Shown here: piece after piece, positions 13,679 through 17,401 of the stretch
How the letters are laid out: each line of letters starts with the position of its first letter
How positions within the stretch are numbered: position 1 is the stretch's first letter
DNA from: an uncultured Garciella sp.
GTDB lineage: Bacteria > Bacillota > Clostridia > Eubacteriales > Garciellaceae
DNA length: 17,401 bases
Assembly (NCBI GenBank): GCA_900555725.1
Contig: USMD01000034.1
Span: 1-17,401 of the forward strand
Direction: 5' to 3'
Notes under the pieces: generated by a model
Databases searched by the model: none
The model's input: the letters and a program-made list of their open reading frames with translations, nothing else
Told to the model about the DNA's origin: nothing
Made by a program: the position numbers and the translations under genes

Positions 13679-14611
13679 ATGCCAATTATTGTACCGGAAA
13701 ATCTTCCGGCAGCGAAGATCCTTTCTCAAGAACATGTTTTTATTATGGAGAAATCTAGGGCAATTCATCAAGATATTAGGCCCTTAAGAATTGCTATTGT
13801 AAATCTTATGCCTACAAAAGTTGTTACCGAATCTCAATTTTTAAGGCTGATTGCAAACACCCCTCTACAGGTAGAAATCGTACTTATAAAAACAGAAACC
13901 CATAAATCAAAGAATACTTCAGAAGAATATTTACAAACTTTTTATACCACCTTTCATGAGATTCAAGATCAAAAATTTGATGGGATGATTATTACAGGAG
14001 CCCCCATTGAAAAGTTAGAATTTGAAGAAGTGGATTATTGGGATGAATTAAAAGATATTATGGACTATGCCAAAGATGGCGTGACCTCTACGATGTTTGT
14101 ATGCTGGGGAGCACAGGCAGGTTTATATCATTATTATAAAATTCCCAAATATCCCTTAGAAAAGAAAATCTTTGGGGTATTCAATCATGAAATTACCAGA
14201 AAAAAGGTGAACTTATTAAGGGGAATGGATGATGAATTTTATATGCCAAATTCTAGATACACTGAGGTTAGGAGAGAGGATATAGAAAAAATAGATCATT
14301 TAGAGATTTTAGCCCAATCCGATCAATCTGGGGTAGGAATTGTAGCCAACAAAGATGGCAGTCAAATATTTGTTATGGGACATCTAGAATATGATTCAGA
14401 TACTCTAAAAAAGGAATATGAAAGGGATGTCAATAAAAACTTGCCGATCCAGATTCCCTTTTATTATTATAAAAATGATGATCCAAATAACAAACCAATA
14501 GTCCGTTGGAGGGCTCATGCCAATATACTATATGCCAATTGGCTAAATTATTATGTATATCAGGAAACTCCCTATGACATTAGTAACGTAAAAAAACAAC
14601 AAACAAGATAA
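13679..14611 (+). CDS. metA: Homoserine O-acetyltransferase, MetA type
   Basis: This enzyme acylates the hydroxyl of L-homoserine, the first committed step to methionine. The protein has 310 residues of the MetA glutamine-amidotransferase-like fold. Active-site residues are in family positions: Cys142 in V-C-W-G-A-Q-A, and His235 and Glu237 in M-G-H-L-E-Y-D. Residue 111 is Glu (A-P-I-E-K-L-E-F). From published work on MetA, Glu111 favours acetyl-CoA while Gly, as in E. coli, favours succinyl-CoA, so I call it an acetyltransferase despite the common succinyltransferase label. AGGAGGAAAG precedes the ATG. It is controlled by the SAM-I riboswitch and stands alone, with no other met gene in the window. 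Confidence 0.94.
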   Translation: MPIIVPENLPAAKILSQEHVFIMEKSRAIHQDIRPLRIAIVNLMPTKVVTESQFLRLIANTPLQVEIVLIKTETHKSKNTSEEYLQTFYTTFHEIQDQKFDGMIITGAPIEKLEFEEVDYWDELKDIMDYAKDGVTSTMFVCWGAQAGLYHYYKIPKYPLEKKIFGVFNHEITRKKVNLLRGMDDEFYMPNSRYTEVRREDIEKIDHLEILAQSDQSGVGIVANKDGSQIFVMGHLEYDSDTLKKEYERDVNKNLPIQIPFYYYKNDDPNNKPIVRWRAHANILYANWLNYYVYQETPYDISNVKKQQTR

Positions 14612-14707
14612 AAATTTGATTCTTTTAGAAGAACTTATCTAAGTGCGTAGGTAGAGTAGCATCGATTACATATGGTAAAACTTTGGAAAATCTCATATAT
14701 TACGTAC

Positions 14708-14737
14708 TGAATGGAGCATTCAATTGCAGGATTTTTA
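14708..14737 (+). terminator. Weak terminator candidate after metA
   Basis: TGAATG (14708-14713) and CATTCA (14717-14722) form a 6-bp stem with loop GAG. A T-rich stretch begins eight bases later. The distance and short stem make it a poor match. Nothing better was seen in the 240-base gap between metA and the next gene. Confidence 0.3.
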
Positions 14738-14749
14738 TTTTATTAAAAA

Positions 14750-14758
14750 TGTTATAAT
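14750..14758 (+). promoter_or_regulatory. Extended -10 promoter of the M20 amidohydrolase
   Basis: TGTTATAAT is a perfect extended -10 element (TG-N-TATAAT), about 94 bases before the GTG start. No good -35 hexamer lies 17 bases upstream (GATTTT), which is tolerable for this promoter class. Confidence 0.5.
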
Positions 14759-14851
14759 AAAAATTAATCTATTATGTTGATTTATTTCCATCAAAAAGAA
14801 CACATGATAGATACTTTAAAATTTACTCAATGCGAGAAGGAGTGAGATAGA

Positions 14852-16021
14852 GTGGACTTTCCCATTTTACAAGAATTTGAAAATTTATTAGAGGAAGCAA
14901 TTGTTTTAAGAAGGAAATTACACAAAATACCAGAAACAGAGTTTCAAGAAAAAAAGACCAGTAATTTTATTGCTTTCTATCTGAAAAAATTAGGATTACA
15001 AGTAAGAGAGGGAGTTGCCAAAACCGGCATATTAGCCTATCTTCCCGGTACAAAAGGAGAAAAAACCTATGCTTTTCGAGCAGATATGGATGCTTTACCT
15101 GTAACCGAGCAAACAGGAGTGAATTTTTGTTCCATTCACCAAGGAAATATGCATGCCTGCGGTCATGATGGACATATGACAGCTGTCCTTTTATTAGCCA
15201 AATATCTGGTTGAAAAGAAAGGCCAATTAAAAGATAATATTCTTTTTATCTTTCAACCTGCTGAGGAAGGTTCTGGTGGGGCGTTGCCTATGATTCAAGA
15301 GGGAATTCTAAAGGAGTTTCATGTAGATGCTATTTTTGGAATGCATATTCATCCAGATATAGAAGAGGGAAAAATCGGATGCTGCTCTGGACCACTAATG
15401 GCCCAAAACGGAGAACTAGATATTATCATAAAGGGAGAAAGTAGCCATGGAGCAGCTCCCCAAGATGGTAAGGATAGCATTGTAATAGCAGCCCAGATAT
15501 TAAATGCAATACAGAGCATTGTTAGTAGAAATATCGATCCTATGGAGGGGAAGGTCATTACCATTGGTACTATAAAGGGAGGAGAAAAGAGAAATATTAT
15601 TTCAAAGGAAACCATATTAGAAGGTACTATGAGGGCCTTTCAAGAAGAAATCTATGAGAACATGAAAAATAGGCTAAAAAAAATAGTTCAAGGGATAGAG
15701 CAGGCCTATGAATGTAAGATTCAGTTAAATATTATGGATATGTATCCTCCTGTAACCAATGATGAAAGGCTGTTTTCCCTATTACAATCTATACTGCCAA
15801 AGGAAAATTTGGACGTTGTTAAGCCTCTTATGATTTCAGAAGATTTTTCCTTTTATCAAAAAGAGGTACCAGGATTATTTTTCCTATTAGGATCTAGAAA
15901 TAGAGGAAAAGGATATATCCATGGACTACATTCTGCTCAATTCAATTTCGATGAAAAAATACTACCTATAGCTGTCCAAGTATACAGGGGAATTTTGGAA
16001 AAATTAGGGGCAATAGAGTAA
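14852..16021 (+). CDS. M20-family amidohydrolase, possibly N-acetyl-diaminopimelate deacetylase
   Basis: This metal-dependent deacylase has 389 residues, with no signal peptide. M20D features in order are R-K-L-H-K-I-P-E near 21-28, R-A-D-M-D-A-L-P near 76-83, the metal-binding H-A-C-G-H-D-G-H (Cys103, His105), Q-P-A-E-E-G-S-G-G-A (catalytic/metal Glu138-139), G-M-H-I-H-P-D (His165), S-S-H-G-A-A-P starting the lid domain, and G-L-H-S-A-Q-F near the end. The start is GTG at 14852, with AGAAGGAGTGA upstream. The subfamily includes hippurate and indole-acetyl-amino-acid hydrolases and the YkuR-type N-acetyl-diaminopimelate deacetylase. The last is attractive because dapH in this window needs such a partner and none is in the dap operon, but the substrate is not proven by sequence. 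Confidence 0.88.
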   Translation: MDFPILQEFENLLEEAIVLRRKLHKIPETEFQEKKTSNFIAFYLKKLGLQVREGVAKTGILAYLPGTKGEKTYAFRADMDALPVTEQTGVNFCSIHQGNMHACGHDGHMTAVLLLAKYLVEKKGQLKDNILFIFQPAEEGSGGALPMIQEGILKEFHVDAIFGMHIHPDIEEGKIGCCSGPLMAQNGELDIIIKGESSHGAAPQDGKDSIVIAAQILNAIQSIVSRNIDPMEGKVITIGTIKGGEKRNIISKETILEGTMRAFQEEIYENMKNRLKKIVQGIEQAYECKIQLNIMDMYPPVTNDERLFSLLQSILPKENLDVVKPLMISEDFSFYQKEVPGLFFLLGSRNRGKGYIHGLHSAQFNFDEKILPIAVQVYRGILEKLGAIE

Positions 16022-16050
16022 TTGTCCTAAAGGTAAGGGTATGGTACAAT
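16022..16050 (+). promoter_or_regulatory. Promoter of the truncated exported-protein gene
   Basis: TTGTCC (16022-16027), a 17-base spacer and TACAAT (16045-16050), the latter preceded by TGG as an extended -10. The -35 box starts immediately after the M20 gene's stop codon. The gene start follows 33 bases later. Confidence 0.5.
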
Positions 16051-16082
16051 TTTAATGAGAACAATAGGAAGAGGAGATTGTA

Positions 16083-17371
16083 GTGAAAAGGGTACTAGTG
16101 ATAGCATTGATTTTTGGTTGTATTTTTATTTTTCCCAGCACCGTCCTTGCCAAGGAAGATATCCCATCCACTGGATGGACAGGTCATGGCCTTTATTTAT
16201 TAGGAAATAATAATATACATTTGAACAGGGTAGATATTCATATTACTGTAAACGCAGATCGGACTTCTACAGTAGTAGCAGAATATGAACTTCAGAATAA
16301 AGAAAACAAGATGGTAAATGCATATTTTGGGGTTCCAGAACATGAAGTGGAATTGCAGGAATTTGAGAGTCAAGTAACAAGGAAAACACAAGACGGTGTA
16401 TTATCCTATCGTTATGGAAACGATAGAGTCAGTGGGGATAAAATAAATGAAAAAGTAAAGGGATTAAACACTGACTATAAAGAATGGAGAACTTGGTATG
16501 CTCCTTTTGAAGCAGGAGAGAAAAGAACAATAAAAATATCCTATAAAGTGAAGAATAAGGAAATAAGTAATGGAAGATATTTTATATCCTTTCAGCTAGA
16601 TCATATTAATTCCTGGAAAGGCAGCCCTAAGGATATTCATGTAAATGCATATTTTGATAATAAAGAGGTAAAAGCCTATAATTTTGGAAAGGTATTTCGT
16701 ATAAAACCAGATAAAATAGAAGAGAATTTTACTTTAAAATGGTCCTTTGACTCTATTGAAAATAATGAAAGCATTGATTTTGATTATTATTATGTAGACA
16801 GAGAGATTATTGAATTTTTAAAATCAGAGGGTTCTAGTAGAGTAAAGGCAATTGCTGTTGCCTATGGAAATAAGGAGTATGCACAGGTTATTCAGCAGGG
16901 AAAAGAATATATTCAAAGTTCCCAAGGGGAAAACTTTCAAAAAGAGATTTATTTTTTAATGGCAGATGCCTATCTTCAACTAGGACAGCCGGAAGAAAGT
17001 TTGATCTTATATGAACTTATAGAAGGAGAACCAATTTTTTATAAGGGTTTACAACAAAAAGCTCAGGATTTTATTGGCTATAATAAAATCAATTGCTATC
17101 TTCAAAATAAAGATTATAAGGACATGTATCAACTGATTTTAAAGATTCAAGAAGATAAAGACTATAATTTTATTTTTAAAGATTGGGCCAATCAACAAAC
17201 CAGTGAAATTCCTCAGAAAATCATAGAACAAGTGCAGGAAGAGAATAGAAAGCCTGAGGGACTAGAAAAATTACGCTTAGAGATTTCCAGTGGCAAGTAT
17301 AATAATATCATTATGATTGCTTTAGGAATACTGGCTCTTATAATCAGTATTTTTTATATAAGATACAAGAG
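16083..17371 (+). CDS. Exported membrane-anchored protein of unknown function, 3' end missing
   Basis: The frame starts at GTG 16083 behind GAGGAG and stays open to the end of real sequence (about 429 codons, no stop). The N-terminus is a signal peptide: M-K-R-V, a hydrophobic core (4-17) and a likely cut after V-L-A (23). Residues about 40-230 look like an all-beta extracytoplasmic domain, with W-Y-A-P-F-E-A-G-E-K near 140-149, a pattern I associate with DUF4424-like proteins. Residues about 255-400 are charged and helical, with a TPR-like unit (F-L-M-A-D-A-Y-L-Q-L-G-Q-P-E-E-S). A transmembrane helix lies near 409-427, followed by basic residues. It is thus probably a surface protein anchored near its C-terminus. 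How much is missing is unknown. The function is not recognised. Confidence 0.8.
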
Positions 17372-17401
17372 CTGTCTCTTATACACATCTGACGCTGCCG
17401 A
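17372..17401 (+). other. Nextera transposase adapter remnant (sequencing artefact)
   Basis: Bases 17372-17390 are the 19-base Tn5 mosaic end in the orientation seen at insert ends. Bases 17391-17401 (GACGCTGCCGA) continue into the complement of the Nextera read-1 adapter. This is library-preparation sequence left in the assembly. It is not a genomic transposon end, and it marks the end of the contig. Confidence 0.95.

Noticed and set aside
17372..17390. Tn5/IS50 transposon end
   Set aside because: It is followed by synthetic Nextera adapter bases at the exact contig end, so it is a library artefact.
1..17401. CRISPR array, phage, tRNA or rRNA genes
   Set aside because: No regularly spaced repeats, integrase or phage proteins, tRNA-like cloverleaf or rRNA sequence was seen.

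Overview
The window looks like the end of a contig from a low-GC, amino-acid-fermenting member of the Clostridia, perhaps Peptostreptococcaceae or an Alkaliphilus-type clostridium. The evidence is a selenium-dependent D-proline reductase operon (Stickland metabolism), AT-rich DNA with AGA/ATA-rich codon use, strong AGGAGG ribosome sites, and lysine and SAM-I riboswitches. No species is assigned. The last 30 bases (17372-17401) match the Nextera transposase adapter. They are not genomic, so real sequence ends near 17371.

Region 1 (1-7767, plus strand) is the proline reductase operon: prdC, prdA, a small conserved ORF, prdB, prdD, prdE, prdF (proline racemase), then a TauE/SafE-type membrane permease. 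PrdF converts L-proline to D-proline. PrdA (pyruvoyl enzyme) and PrdB (selenoprotein) reductively open the ring to 5-aminovalerate, and PrdC, an RnfC-like selenoprotein, supplies electrons from NADH. Two in-frame TGA codons, in prdC at 1428 and prdB at 4168, are selenocysteine codons, each followed by a SECIS-like hairpin. Naive gene calling would cut both genes short and would leave the prdB 3' half as a false separate gene. PrdD and PrdE together match PrdA, divided exactly at PrdA's Thr-Cys autocleavage site. A sigma-54 promoter with an upstream dyad precedes prdC. The usual activator gene prdR is not in the window.

Region 2 (7821-13044, minus strand) is a lysine/diaminopimelate operon transcribed asd-dapA-dapB-dapH-lysC from a strong promoter through a lysine riboswitch and an intrinsic terminator. 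It is convergent with the prd operon, and the two share a bidirectional terminator. The presence of dapH implies the N-acetyl variant of the DAP pathway.

Region 3 (13075-14611) holds a 64-residue unknown minus-strand gene. It is followed by a plus-strand sigma-A promoter, a SAM-I riboswitch and terminator, and metA, whose Glu111 predicts an O-acetyltransferase. Lysine and methionine synthesis therefore start from neighbouring, divergent, riboswitch-controlled units that share the aspartate-semialdehyde branch.

Region 4 (14750-17371, plus strand) has an M20 amidohydrolase, possibly the missing N-acetyl-diaminopimelate deacetylase. It ends with the 5' part of a gene for an exported, membrane-anchored protein of unknown function.
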